Assembly: GCF_035582795.1 (NCBI RefSeq)
Contig: NC_134370.1
Span: 31,421,501-31,485,500, forward strand
Direction: 5' to 3'
Length of the DNA: 64,000 nucleotides
DNA from: Mycteria americana
Taxonomy: Eukaryota; Chordata; Aves; Ciconiiformes; Ciconiidae
Made by a program: the position numbers and the translations under genes. Below, one piece after another: positions 50,978-64,000 of this stretch. Each line of letters starts with the position of its first letter. The stretch's first letter is position 1. The notes below the pieces were generated by a model. That model had not been told where the DNA came from and did not search any database. It saw only the letters and a program-made list of their open reading frames with translations.

Positions 50978-51965
50978 GTAAATGAGTGTTCTTTTTTTAT
51001 ACCTTTCTATATTTCTTAGCTTGCTTAAATTCACTCAAGAAGAGCCTAATGTAATCACTGTTCAGAAACACAATTAGCGTGCTACGTATGAGCTCACTTC
51101 TTACCAAGCATTCGCTGTCAGTATTTCCAAAAGATGCTTCTGCAGCATTTTTGTCCTTAGCCCACTTTCTGTTCCAAGTACAGTGATGCAGAAAGGAGGA
51201 ATGTGGCAGAATTCATTTGCTTTCTCATTCAAACAAAAATGTTTATTAAACAGAGATGAAACCACAGAGAAAAATAATCTTATTAGAGTGCATTTGCTGG
51301 AAATGCTCTTCTCTTGACAATCAAGTATTGGCACACAATGCATGGCATATATACCGCCATCCCATGTAGGGGGGCCTAAGCTATGCCTGAAGAAGTTAGC
51401 ACAGGTGCAGGCAGAAATACTGAAGTGTTAGACTGAATCTGCCCCAATCAATAAATGCCGTCGAGCAGCAGAGGATATTGGCTGGGCAGAGTACCTTATA
51501 GCCCAGCTCGACTATTTGTAGTACTGGAGCCGTGCCTGCAGGCCCCCTTGGAATGAAGGGGTAGATCCCAGTGGTCCCTTTTCCAGGAAGTCCTGTTCTT
51601 CACCTCAATGGGAAGTTCTCTAGGTTCTCTAGGTTATTTTAAAACACATAATACCATGGAAATTATTTACATACTTCCTGATGTTATCTCTTCAGGTTAA
51701 GCTTATTCAAATAACGTACGTTTTATTTGAGCCCAACACACAATGTAAGTCCCGTATAGCAACTGGCATTACACTGGTGTAAAAACACAGGAGAGGTGAG
51801 CCCAGGGCCAGTCCCCAGTGTTTTTGTGCTCCATTGCCTGCAGGCCTGGCTCTCCAGGCAGGACTTCAGCATCTCAACACCTACCCAGGCGAAAGCAAAA
51901 TATTGGACCAGTAAGGGTCCAACCCATCTGTGACTGTTCTTGTGACTTCTGTCATTTTTTTGCAG
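50978..51965 (+). other. CHAT: CHAT intron 5
   Basis: GTAAAT to CATTTTTTTGCAG. A short direct repeat GGTTCTCTA occurs near 51614-51632. Nothing else was recognised. Confidence 0.8.
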
Positions 51966-52143
51966 TTTTTTGTTTTGGATGTTGTCATTAATTTCCGTCG
52001 TCTCAGTGAGGGAGATCTTTTCACTCAGTTACGAAAGATAGCCAAAATGGCAGAGAATGAAGAGGAAATGCTGCCTCCAATTGGCCTGCTGACAACAGAC
52101 GGAAGAACAGAATGGGCAGAGGCCAGGACGATCCTTATGAAAG
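51966..52143 (+). CDS. CHAT: Choline acetyltransferase, coding exon 6
   Basis: 178 bases, phase 0 in, one base out (AAA G|GTTAGC). It encodes [20 protein letters not shown], then [20 protein letters not shown] and [19 protein letters not shown]. [22 protein letters not shown] and [16 protein letters not shown] are conserved in all vertebrate CHATs. The donor GTTAGC is weaker than the others in this gene, but the phase fits the next exon exactly (G+AC = Asp). Confidence 0.97.
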
Positions 52144-53088
52144 GTTAGCAGCAGCAATCCCAGCTTTCTCTTCTTCATCATCTTCCTCCTCTTCCTCCTC
52201 ACCATCATTGTCTTTCTTTGCTGGGAGTGAACATTACAGCAAATATAGGACTGAATGTGCAACCTCACTGCTGAATTTTTCTAGCAGGAGGAAACTCAAT
52301 ACCTGTAAGTGTTCAGATGTGTGTTACCAGGGAAGCAGCAGATATGGTTTGACCCTTTGGCTGTGTATCTTCAAGTGTTACGCCACGTAAATAGCTCTCA
52401 CTCCATTCTCTGCTTTTCATCACATAAATTACATTACATCGGATTTTGTGATTTGTCTCTTTCTTTACATCCATTTTGTACCAATAAGAATGATGTATCC
52501 TCTTAGCTTTTGGCAACTATTAGACATTTTTCATCTCATCTAACAAAGGCATCTACAAGTTAAACACCTATTGAATCTAGCTGTGTACTGTCTCTAGTCA
52601 ATGGAGAAAAATAGAAAGTACCAGGACTGATTCATCTAAATCTTAAGTATCTAGGAAAGGTAACACCAATTACTATGTGGGGATAGTTCTCTCTCTCTTC
52701 CAACAACAAGCAGCATATAGCTGTCTTGGATTCTGGACTCGAATGCCTGACTTTGAAACAGATGAAAATAAAGGGTGGGATTAGTCACCTCTATCACTTC
52801 ACACCTTATATATTTTACCCTGAAGCTAAGTGATGTAAATGCCCTCTTTTTGCCATTTTAGATGACTTAGGTATTCATTTTTCCCTCCTGAAAGAAATGT
52901 TAACTCATCTCTTTATCCCCAGTTCAACAATGCTACAGAAAATATTGCTGTTTTACCAATGCCCTGGAATATACAAGAGTTGCAATAGTCTCAAAATATG
53001 TTTACCATCCCAAGGAAGATCTTCCCTTTTCTTATTTATTTAAGTTATTTAAGTTTATCTATGCTTATAATAACTTTATATAGATAAA

Positions 53089-53116
53089 CCCCCCCCCCAC
53101 ACACACACACACACAG
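53089..53116. repeat. C10 (AC)9 microsatellite
   Basis: Ten C (53089-53098) followed directly by nine AC dinucleotides (53099-53116). It is probably polymorphic in length. Confidence 0.95.
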
Positions 53117-56100
53117 AGTCCTGGCCATTATTACGTGGTACCAGTCTCATCTTCAGGCTTTCCCCTCCCCACCTTTTCTTTTAAAACAGGAGAAAAAAAG
53201 ATTCCTTATTTTAATGAAAACTGAGATAAAAACCTAATCATTTATTTTCATGCCACGCTTTTAAGTAAAATAGTGAATACCTTGAAACCTGCAGCAAAAT
53301 AATCTTTGTAAACCTACATCATCCAAAAGAAAAAAAGACAAATCAACAAAAACTAGCAGAACCGTCCCTATAGTGTTTTTGGATTGCCTGGCATTTGCTG
53401 AAATATTCTTTTTAATGAGGAAGCAAACCAACTCAGTTATGCAGCTGAAAAAAACGGATTCTGCATTAGCAAATATCACAGCACCATGATGTGAGCCTTC
53501 TCTAATCTAAGCAGGAATCCCATCCTAGACCACTCATAATAGCACAGCTCCTCTATATAGTATAATGCATTGCTGTTACACATGGATACATGATTATTAA
53601 CAGCCCTTTTTTCTTTCTTATCTGTGGTGAAACGTTCATGCAACAATAACTAACAGAGGAAGAGAAAAGCCTCTAGTGAAGCAGCGTGAGGTGGAAGGGG
53701 TCACTCCACAACTGTTCTGTACTGGGCAGGGACAGAGGAGACCTATACAGCACTTTGCAGAGGTTATGAAGGAGATATATACATGGCCCTGCATAGACCT
53801 ACAAGTAGAGGATAGGTTGCCTAGGTGAAAAAATTTCAAAGAAATTGTAATAAACCCAGCCATCACTGGTTTATAAACACATTCAGTACTTCAACTGCAT
53901 TCAGGCTGCAGAACTAACTCCCTCTCCTAAGTACAGGAAGTGAATTCTTACTGCTACAGGGGCTGCTGTCCCATGCATACTATATCTGAATTTGATTCAG
54001 AACTGTCTTCTGATATTTTCCTTTTTAAAACAAAACTCAAAAACCCCAACTAAGCAAAAGCTGACTGGCCAATTCAATGCAATTGTCTGCATTAGAAAGG
54101 AAGAAGGAAAAGAAATGTCTTGAGGGCTTTAGGCTTGTTCTCACACTTCTCCTCTGTTTCAGCTCTTTCTGCAAATATTTATTTTCCATCCCAAGTCATG
54201 GTTCATGAGTTCTTGTGCAGTTCATTGCCTGCTTGACATGATAATTTTTTCAGTGTTTGATCAGCTCTCTGGACGTGTCTGTTTCTTTCTCTAAGGGCAT
54301 CTTTCCCCTACTTTTCTGTTTCTAGCAGAGCTTAATTTTATTCACTCTAATACCTAGACTCCAGATACCCTGAAGCCATATGTCAGAATAAGGGCTTCAT
54401 ATCTGTCAAAGATGTGTGGGCAGCAGCCACAATGAAATATATATAAACCTATCAGACAACATAAAGCAGAACGCTGAGCAAGCTGTGAGCAGTTTGTAAA
54501 TCACTATCCAAGCAGTTTTTCTTGAAGGTGTCTGTCCGCAAATACCAGCAGCTGATGTATACTGGGGGCAACTTCCATTCACATGGATCTTTTCAGCCTT
54601 TACGTTGATGTACCCAGACCATCAATGGAATAAATACCACAATTACGGTGAGTTCTGCAAGTGTCAGATACGAGAAGAGCTTTACAGCTGAGAGGACAGG
54701 AACATGTCTTCTCCCTTATAAAACTTCTGAATGCTTCTGAAGACAATTCATAGAGACATCAGTGTTTCACATGTTGTAGGGGGGCACAGATCCCTGGTAG
54801 AAAGCTCAACCTATCTGCATGCCCCGTCAATTACAATCGCCTGGCTCAAGTCTTTGTAGGAGCTGGCAGGAACGCCAGGTGCCTTCCCTAGGACTCTGCT
54901 TCTATGGGCAAGGGAAGACAACACATTATGCGCTCCACCAGGTCTCCATACCGCCTGCGAGAAGTCAGGCTGGCCAACCCTGTCACTCGGGCCCATAGCT
55001 GCCAATGCTCCCTCACAGGAGCCGCCAGACAGCAATAGACAGTACCTTGCCATAACCACCTGCAAGAGGCCACAGCTCCCCCTCTTCCTTCTCAGCCACT
55101 GCTATCACTTGCCTCTCCTTCTCTTGACACCTTTTTCATTTCTTGCATACTTGCACTCTTTTTCACTACACAGCATCTGGAGAATGAACCTGGATGATAA
55201 CAAGCATCTGGTTTTTTTCTAGCTCCTCACTAACCTATGTTACTCATTTTGGCAAGGTACATTTTTTCTTACTTTGAAAAATGCTGTTCTTTCAGAGGAT
55301 CAAGGTACTTTTCATATTTGCAAACACTAAAAACATACACATTTTGAAATGGCTCCATATTTCAAATGCAAATCAGAATTGTTTAATTTTAAATATTTTT
55401 TCCATTCTTTCAGCTAAAATCATCTCCTGAATTGAGCACAGATTTGTTGAACTTAGCACAGACTTGCAAGAAGGTTTGGTCAATCTGAATTCATATCTTT
55501 AGTTAAGAACATTCTGAAACACAAACATTTTCACTAAAATCTAGCAAAACCAGCAGATGAAAGCAGATCTGTTAAGAATGGAAGGAATTTTAAGTTGATG
55601 TTTGAAAGCCCTTTTTCCTTTGATCTTGTTAACAACCATTTAACAGCAATTAATGATGCTATATGCTTTTGAATAAAACAAGGTCTTGTTATAGATTCCA
55701 CACTTTTATCCTTTCAATTAAGAGCTCTATTAAGTGCTCACACTTAAATATTTCCTATGCCTCAAACTGGCCCTCAGAAGAAAACAAATCTTTACCTTCA
55801 TAATACTTCTGAGTTAAAGAAACTGAGAAAAAAACCCAGCACAAATACACCGTAAATAAGGAGAAAAGTGCTGAGGACAATGTAAAAATAGCCTTTGTAG
55901 TTCACCTGTAGAAGCAAGAGTGACAGGATAGGGAAAAGAAACAGAGAAAGAGAGCCAGAAAAAGCACATTTTGTTCAGCAGTACACTAGCAATAGGAGGG
56001 AAGTGGAATGTGGCAACCCATGGTTTTGGCAATACCATGTTCAAAAACTAAACCTCACGACCTCATCCACAGATGTTTCTTCATGTGACGTAGGCAATAT

Positions 56101-56160
56101 ACCCAGTCCAGGGCTTATTTCTCTAAAGTACAAGAAATGACCAGGGACAGGAGAGAGAAG

Positions 56161-56267
56161 AGGGTTTTAATACGAGAACACAAAACCAACATGGGCACTG
56201 CTGTTCCTTATCCGCAAAAGGGTTTTAATGGGAGAACGGCACAAAACCAGTATAGGCCCTGCTGTTC
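56161..56267. repeat. Diverged tandem pair, offset 58 bases
   Basis: AGGGTTTTAATACGAGAAC...CACTGCTGTTC at 56161-56206 is repeated as AGGGTTTTAATGGGAGAACG...CCCTGCTGTTC at 56219-56267, with about 80% identity. It lies about 420 bases before CHAT exon 7. Confidence 0.8.
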
Positions 56268-56682
56268 AGAGCAGAATACTGCAGCACTGCAGCAATAGCG
56301 TGAGCTCTGAAATTCTCTGTTTTCCACCTGTCCTCTCTGTAACTGTTATATATAAAATAAGTAAGCATTGCTGGCTTTAAGAGTAAAATAGATCTATTTT
56401 GTAATATAATTACTTCAGGAAATGAAAGGCAGAAAAAGAAAGTGGATATTATTGAATCATATGAAAGATACATAGAGATATTGCAAAAGTTAACACATGA
56501 ATGAATGCCTTGGTATAACGTTTCCTTACACTGAGATGTTCTGCTGTTGAGAGAGCTCGGCAAACACCATCTCTTTGCAGAGTCAGGGTCAGATCTTCAA
56601 TGCTCTCCAAGGCAGCAGGGTTCCCCAGCCAGTCCTGCGCTACAGGTAAGAGGATGTGAACATTTCACTCTTTTATCCCCAG

Positions 56683-56852
56683 ACTCTACTAACCGCGACT
56701 CTCTTGACATGATTGAACGGTGCATATGCCTGGTGTGCCTGGACAGCCCAAGTGGGGTGGAACTCAATGATACAAACATGGCATTGCAACTGCTACATGG
56801 GGGAGGCTACCATAAAAACGGGGCCAATCGTTGGTACGACAAACCTATGCAG
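56683..56852 (+). CDS. CHAT: Choline acetyltransferase, coding exon 7
   Basis: 170 bases: two bases complete an Asp codon, then 56 codons end at CAG|GTAAAA. It encodes [40 protein letters not shown] and [37 protein letters not shown] and [11 protein letters not shown] are conserved CHAT sequence leading to the catalytic strand. The variable patch [12 protein letters not shown] differs from mammals, as it does between mammals. Confidence 0.97.
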
Positions 56853-57151
56853 GTAAAAAACCTTACAGTACTATGATACTACTTGCATGTGGCAAGGGAC
56901 TCCAGTTGCCCTCGTGGTAGGGACCACTTAGAATCAAGTGGGAGAAAGAGGGGAAGGTGGTGTCAGCAACTGCCAAGGCAGGATTGGTGTGAGCAGCGCT
57001 GTTCCTTGCAAGGCAGGGGAAGCAGACCTACTGCCTTGCTGGGAGTGGGGGGGCCTTCTCCAACACAGGTACACTTTCACCTTCCCTGAAGTTGCCCTTT
57101 GCAGTTGAGGAGGTAGACAGATATACACAGACATACAGGTAGGTAGACATC

Positions 57152-57188
<37 letters not shown>

Positions 57189-58975
57189 AACAAAACCCAA
57201 AACAACCCAGTATGCATTTAATTACACTCAGTCAAATGAAATAAAAATGCTGGACTAGCATCCCAGAACAAAAAAAAAAAAAGAAAAGCAGAATAGCTTT
57301 CTCTGTTTTCTCACATATTTTCCGATGTCCTAGAAATACCACTGCTTATAATTTAGCATGTGTTTAAGTTAGTATAAAGTTCTCACTTAACAGACTGTTT
57401 ACTCATTTAATGACATCCTTGTTGAGGCTTTCCTGGAAGTATTGATTTCTCCAGCCTTTTTCCCAATCAGATTTTGATTGTCATATTTGAAAGTGTCGCA
57501 CTGTTATTTTCACATTTTGCAATAGACCCAGGGTGAAGCAATGTATTAGTCTCCAACTGTCAACAATGTTGACACCTCATGAAAGACTGAAAAAACCCCT
57601 GACTGATACATTGCTTGCACAATGCTTGTTTCCCTTGCCATGCAGCAACATGAAAAGAGAAACCACTAAACTAATTTCACGTGCACTGACTTACCCCAGT
57701 GCAAATACATTTCAGTAGTCATTCCTGATTTATGCCACTGCAAATGACATTATTAGCAGAGTCCAGTCCTGTGTTTTTAAAGAAAAAAACATTTGTCTTT
57801 AGTTAGAATCCTCTGTTACTTGCAGGGCCACTAGGTGAGATCTTTCAATCCGATGAGAATAAACAAGATTTTCTTTTTGTTTACTATCAGAAGGTAGCAG
57901 AAAGCAAATAAATTTGCATAGTATACGGGAGAGCTTCATCTGTCCAGTTGTATTCAGGCCAGAAGTAGTTCAAAGGCGGAGAGAAATTCTTAGGGAAAAA
58001 AGATCCCATTTTCTTTCATGCAAATGCAGATTATGTAGGAAGCCATTCTCACAGTAGGACTTGTTCTTTCTCTCCATATTCTTCTTCAACTTCACAGTAA
58101 GGCATCAGAAAATGTCCAGGTAAACTTTTGTGCATCACACACTTACTCTGTGAAAATCTCATGGGAACCAGGGAGGCAGGATGCGTACGTCTGATACAAA
58201 TGCGCAGAGCGAGCTGAGTGGGAGAAGTCCACCCAAAGACACTTCAAAAGAAGTGGGGGGAAAAGTCCAGAAAAAGCACAGGAAACGTGAGACAACTTGC
58301 AGTTTTGTCCTAGACATCTGCTTTTGTTTGAGATGCAGAAGTAACCAGCTGCATGGGGGTATCACAGAACTACAGTGCAGCAGGTTAAGTGTCACCAGTT
58401 ATACCAGGTGTATGCAATGAAATCAGGAATGAAGACAAGTAAGAGGGAAATTAAGAAAACACCACAAAAAAAAAAAAGGTAAGGAGGAAGCAGGCCAGTA
58501 AAACAAGCTATGAGAAAGCTATCAAATAAGGATGAGCTTCCTCATTTGATATGATATTTGTAATAAAATGTGATCCTAAGGGACCTCCCAGATACAGAAG
58601 TTGCATTGCCCCCAAATGTGGAAGGAGAACCCCAGCCTGTCTTTCTATTGACAGGTTTTCTCTACCATAAAGCAGATGCTAAATCCAATTTCCAGACTCC
58701 AATGGGAATTGCTAAAATTTACATTCTTGCAGGACTCAGTCCAAAATAACAGCATGAAAGGGATCCAATGCAATGCCATTCACAGGACAAGAAAGTCTCC
58801 TGCAATAAGTCTGTAAGTCACCCACTGATCTGTACGTCAAGGATGTTCCTGATATGAGCAATAAGAAAAACACAGGAGAATGACAACATCTTTTGTTAGG
58901 TTGCCATCATGGGTAACTTGCCCAGAACATGATTTATTCTCTATAAATCTTGCACTTGTTTTTTGCCTTGCTTAG
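56853..58975 (+). other. CHAT: CHAT intron 7
   Basis: GTAAAA to TTTTGCCTTGCTTAG. It contains a run of 29 A at 57158-57186 and a shorter A run near 57270. No transposon body was recognised next to the long A run. Confidence 0.75.
57158..57186. repeat. Poly(A) run of 29
   Basis: A homopolymer of 29 A inside CHAT intron 7. A retroposed poly(A) tail is possible, but I see no source sequence in front of it. Confidence 0.9.
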
Positions 58976-59077
<102 letters not shown>

Positions 59078-59231
59078 TGAGTCCCCTTTCAGTACAGCTA
59101 TTGTACCTACTCCAGCCCCTGGGAAGCCTCTGCCAGTGGCAAATTCCCCCTGATGCACAGGGCCACTAAGATCCATGCAAGTGTTGGAAACCAGTCATTT
59201 ACCTGCTAAAAAAGCAGTGTTTAACAAATAG

Positions 59232-60577
<1,346 letters not shown>

Positions 60578-60700
60578 GATCATAAAAAATCTGGACTTTA
60601 TTGCCTACACATTTGAGAACTATGGAAAGGAATTTATTAAGAAACAAAAGATTAGCCCAGATGCCTACATTCAAGTAGCACTTCAGCTGGCATTTTACAG
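60578..60700 (+). CDS. CHAT: Choline acetyltransferase, coding exon 10
   Basis: 123 bases, completing an Arg codon and ending TAC AG|GTAAGG. It encodes [20 protein letters not shown], then [20 protein letters not shown]. The basic GKxFIKKQK segment corresponds to the part of the mammalian enzyme that contributes lysines near the CoA phosphates, and [16 protein letters not shown] is the conserved helix behind the tunnel. The only notable changes are conservative (II for IV, AYTFEN for VYKFDN). Confidence 0.97.
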
Positions 60701-62224
60701 GTAAGGTTAATTCAAATCACAGGAACAAGGTAGCACAAGAGGAGATTCACAAATTGTTTTTTATACAGAGGGTCCATTTTTTCCTTAGCACCCAAACAAA
60801 TGTCTCCTGCATGGAAATGAGTAATCTTGCCTAATGACTGTAGGTCAGACAAGATAGAAATTGCCACCCAGTTCTGAGACAGAGTACTCCTTTCCTTCAC
60901 TCCCTTTCCCTCTCCTCACTCTACCTTCCCATCCCCGTGTCCCACACACACCATTCCCAGCCAGTACCCTCTCCACAGCTTTCCCTGCGCTTGGCATAGA
61001 GAAGAGGGTGAGGGGACGTGGCACAGAGTGGCAGACAACCCTGCCACCCACAGCAGCAGAAGCAGCTAGGGAGTCCAAGTCCCTGGGGCAGAAACACTCC
61101 CTTGCCACTGCGGGTAGCTTGGGAGAAACTGCGGCAGTAACCCATAGCTCACGACATATGCATCCCCTGCACCACAGAGGGAAAAGCATTCACAGGGAAA
61201 AATACTACAGCAGCATGTCAGATAAGAATTCCTCCACAGGATGATAACTACTGCTGCTTCCTTTTTCAGAGGCATCCCAAGATTTGATAATATCCTCTAA
61301 TTTCCATGGTATTATCAAAGTTAAAAGCTCCTTTCTACATTGTCCGAACAGCTAATGCTCCAGGCTAGAGATCGGTTGCATGGTTTCCTGCAGAACAGCC
61401 TATTTCACAAACAATCCTTTATCATGTCAAATTAAATCCTGAAGTGGTCTTTACCTAGTCAAAACCAGAGATGCCTAACACATTTTGCGTACTCCGTTAA
61501 CATCTGTTAAACATCCTTTTTGCGTATTCCATTAACCAAACTCCAACAATGACCTCCAACAATGGTCCAAGATTTTCATCTGGATCCCAGCCATGACATA
61601 AATCCCATGTATGCAACAAAAACCTTAGGGGACAGTTATGTTCCAAGACCCCTGCTTCAACTGGAAGGCACAGTAGGTGTGAAGTGAGGAATAGTAGCTA
61701 TATACCTAGACCCAAATTAAACAATAGTCTTCACACTATGTTCTATTTGCTATGTGGGTTTTCATTCCAGCTCACAGTCTCAAATACACCCTTTTCCCCT
61801 TTTAGTTTTCTATTTTTCATTCACACACAGAGTGCATTTTTTCTTGTTTTAAAAAAAACATATTTCATGCCCATAAGTAAATGATTAATTACACAATTAT
61901 TTTATGATGCAGTACAAATAAAACATTCCTTGAGATCTTTCAGTAAATTTTAGTTTTACTAGCCTTGTTTTACACAGCAAGTCATTTTTTACTGGCAATG
62001 CATAACTAAAATGTATACAGCTGTGTCCAGCTCCTCATATTAGAAAGGAGTGAGCATCCATCTTTTTTAAGTTTCTTATAGAATTCTATCAACATTAAGA
62101 TGAATACTATGTGAAAAATAAAATCGTGGCTGTAACAATAAAATGTACCAAGCCTATATTTCTTTTAGTCTTTATGACCTCTGGAAAAAAATGATTCTTT
62201 GTTTTTCTTACTTCATTCTCTCAG
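60701..62224 (+). other. CHAT: CHAT intron 10
   Basis: GTAAGG to TTCATTCTCTCAG. A short imperfect repeat (TTTGCGTACTCCGTTAAC and TTTGCGTATTCCATTAAC) occurs at about 61483-61536. The mixed-strand open frames around 60845-61244 have no recognisable domain. Confidence 0.8.
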
Positions 62225-62366
62225 ATGCCACAGGAGACTTGTCCCTACCTATGAAAGTGCTTCCATACGCCGATTTGATGAGGGCAGAGTCGACAACATT
62301 AGGTCTGCTACCTTGGAAGCATTTGCTTTTGTAAAAGCAATGACTGATGACAAGACAGCTCTATCG
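62225..62366 (+). CDS. CHAT: Choline acetyltransferase, coding exon 11 (last in window)
   Basis: 142 bases: one base completes Arg, then 47 codons end in phase 0 at TCG|GTATGT. It encodes [40 protein letters not shown] and DDKTALS. The Val-Asp-Asn of GRVDNIR is the element that separates choline from carnitine specificity in this family. The Ser of ESASIRR and the Thr of RSAT correspond to the regulatory phosphosites Ser440 and Thr456 of human CHAT. The residue after that Thr is Leu (TTG 62313-62315) instead of the Pro of mammals. The remaining quarter of the enzyme is outside the window. Confidence 0.97.
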
Positions 62367-64000
62367 GTATGTTGGTCTGGCTCCCTCTGCCTTCTTTGGC
62401 AAAACACTAAGCAAATAATGCATTCATGATCCCCCATCTCTCACTTTTTAACTGTTAACTGAGAGCATAAAGGCATAGGGCAGGGTAGCAAGCCTTCCAG
62501 GATTTTGCTTTTTGTGCAAACCAACCATTAAGCTAAATATAAATATTTCCTTATTTTTATTTAAGCATCCAAAAGATTCAGAGGTGCCTAAACATGACAT
62601 TATAAGAAACAAACCATCTGATTTTAGACTTAGTACTTACTGTCTTCTGAATGATCTATCACCAGATCCAAATTCTGCTCCCTGGAGAGATCTGGGCTGA
62701 CCATGTGAAGTTCAGGATCATTATACTGCTACATGAGGGGAATTGCCTGGCAGGTCCCCTGCAGTAGATAGATAGCTCTGCTGCAGATTGCAATGTGTGA
62801 AGTGATATAATTCACATGCTTTGATTTCTGCATAAGGTGGATATGTTCTGGCTGATCTTTTTGGGTTTAAAGGTATGTTTCTACCAAATAGAGTTAGTTT
62901 TTTAGGATCCTCAAAGAGGCTGAACCTTCATGATGAAAAAAATTCATCAGGCTAATAAAACAACTCTCCAAACTGTCCTGACATCATCCTGCAAAAAGAA
63001 AAATGAAATTGTCTTTCTTTGAGACACCACCATCTGTTTTGCCAGAAGCATGAGTACTGTACATAGTAGATGGGGATGCAAAGAGGTACAGCTGAGAGAG
63101 CTGAGACTATAGCTGCACAAACAGCTTTGGGCACTGTCCCTCCCACCATCCCTGGAGAGCCTCCCTCAACATCTCTGTGTGCCACTTCCACCCACTGCAC
63201 TTCGCTGCTGTACAGGGAATTTCCAGCTGGCTGTTTAGCTGCAAAACACTGCCACAATATAGATTATTTTGCACAGAAAGCCCACTCCAGTGGCAACAGC
63301 CCACATGGCTATTCTTCAGAATCTAGCATAGCATTGCTAGAAGTATTGCTGGGCTGTAGATTAAGTGTAAATTAATGAAATATTGTAAACCAAGCTCTAT
63401 GTCCCAGAGGATGAGGAAAATTTGCCCAGAGAAGTGCTCCGTTCCTCCACCGCTTCTTCAATCTCCTTAAGGTTACCATGCCCCGAACTTAGCTCATGAT
63501 GAACAAGACTCAAATAAGTTCCATGTTAAAATGACAACTCAAAGGAAATCTGAAGTAATTCCTTATGCTGAGTAGGTAATTCAAGGCAGATTATGACCAT
63601 ACAATTACACATAATAGTGACTACCATACAGTAGACAAGAAGAGGCTGTTGTTATTTGTTATCAGTGTCCTGTCTGACAATATCGTTCTTAATCTTATTT
63701 CATTAGAAGCTGCTGTCATCTGTGCACACCTTCCCCTCCACACTTGGGCACTCAGCATACCCCCAGCCCCAACACACATTGCTGCAGGCTGACCGTACTC
63801 CTAGGAGGAGCCAGCCTGCTCCTAGCACGTTGTTTTGCCAAATCCTTCTTGTTCCCTCCAACAATCTCTTCCTACCTTCCTTATTCCAACACTTACTGAC
63901 TTCTGCAGCTCTCCCAAAGCTTCAGCATTTCTCACCAAGTCTGAGATTGTGCCCATGTTTCACAGCATCCTAAACTGTACTGCTTCACACAAGCAAGCAG
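62367..64000 (+). other. CHAT: CHAT intron 11, continuing past the window
   Basis: It begins GTATGT. The next expected CHAT segment (a DSEK-type beginning and the ITGMAIDNHLL block) is in none of the three + frames up to 64000, so the intron extends beyond the window. No repeat with a recognisable identity was found. Confidence 0.75.

Larger units (their letters stand above)
52144..56682 (+). other. CHAT: CHAT intron 6
   Basis: The longest intron between coding exons in the window (about 4.5 kb), ending in CTCTTTTATCCCCAG. It starts with a pyrimidine-rich (TCN)n tract at about 52166-52205 and holds a C10(AC)9 microsatellite at 53089-53116 and a diverged tandem pair at 56161-56267. The minus-strand open frame at 54811-55065 has no recognisable domain. 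Confidence 0.75.

Noticed and set aside
57158-57186. Long poly(A) run as the tail of a processed pseudogene
   Set aside because: The sequence in front of it shows no similarity to a gene and there is no clear direct repeat, so it is only recorded as a homopolymer.

Overview
The window is vertebrate nuclear DNA, almost certainly from a bird. Its largest repeat is a CR1 non-LTR retrotransposon with the octamer-like 3' end typical of avian CR1 copies. Coding exons are small, have GT-AG borders and are separated by kilobase introns, and promoters lie in CpG islands. I could not fix the species.

The gene content is the cholinergic gene locus on the + strand. SLC18A3 (vesicular acetylcholine transporter, VAChT) is one uninterrupted 1.6 kb reading frame at 35001-36608 inside a GC-rich island. 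Choline acetyltransferase (CHAT) follows on the same strand: a first coding exon at 41846-41990 (ATG 41928) and ten further coding exons up to 62366. The eleven coding segments join without any phase conflict into 484 codons, about three quarters of the enzyme, and include the catalytic His. The last exons lie beyond position 64000. A consensus splice donor at 34908, just upstream of the VAChT start, could end a 5' non-coding CHAT exon. SLC18A3 would then sit within the first CHAT intron, as in mammals. CHAT makes acetylcholine in the cytosol and VAChT loads it into synaptic vesicles, so one regulatory domain can switch on both steps.

Layout: 1-16256 is non-coding, with a local duplication (about 600-1080) and remnants of old CR1/L3-like elements (about 3980-4800 and 5110-5250). 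16257-20055 is a fairly young but broken CR1 with ORF1 (SGNH-esterase-like) and ORF2 (endonuclease and reverse transcriptase). 20056-33990 is non-coding, with short tandem repeats and one small GC-rich patch. About 33995-36450 is the first CpG island and SLC18A3; 36609 to about 37275 its 3' UTR; about 37905-39290 a second CpG island with candidate CHAT 5' exon donors and a REST-site-like sequence. 39291-64000 holds CHAT introns and exons, with one CR1 tail at about 42840-42943.

I found no RNA gene, CRISPR array or undescribed biological system. The most useful observations are the overlapping upstream ORF on the CHAT start, the in-frame stop that rules out an N-terminally extended isoform through that exon, the candidate REST sites, the polyglycine luminal loop of VAChT, and the mixed state of decay of the CR1.
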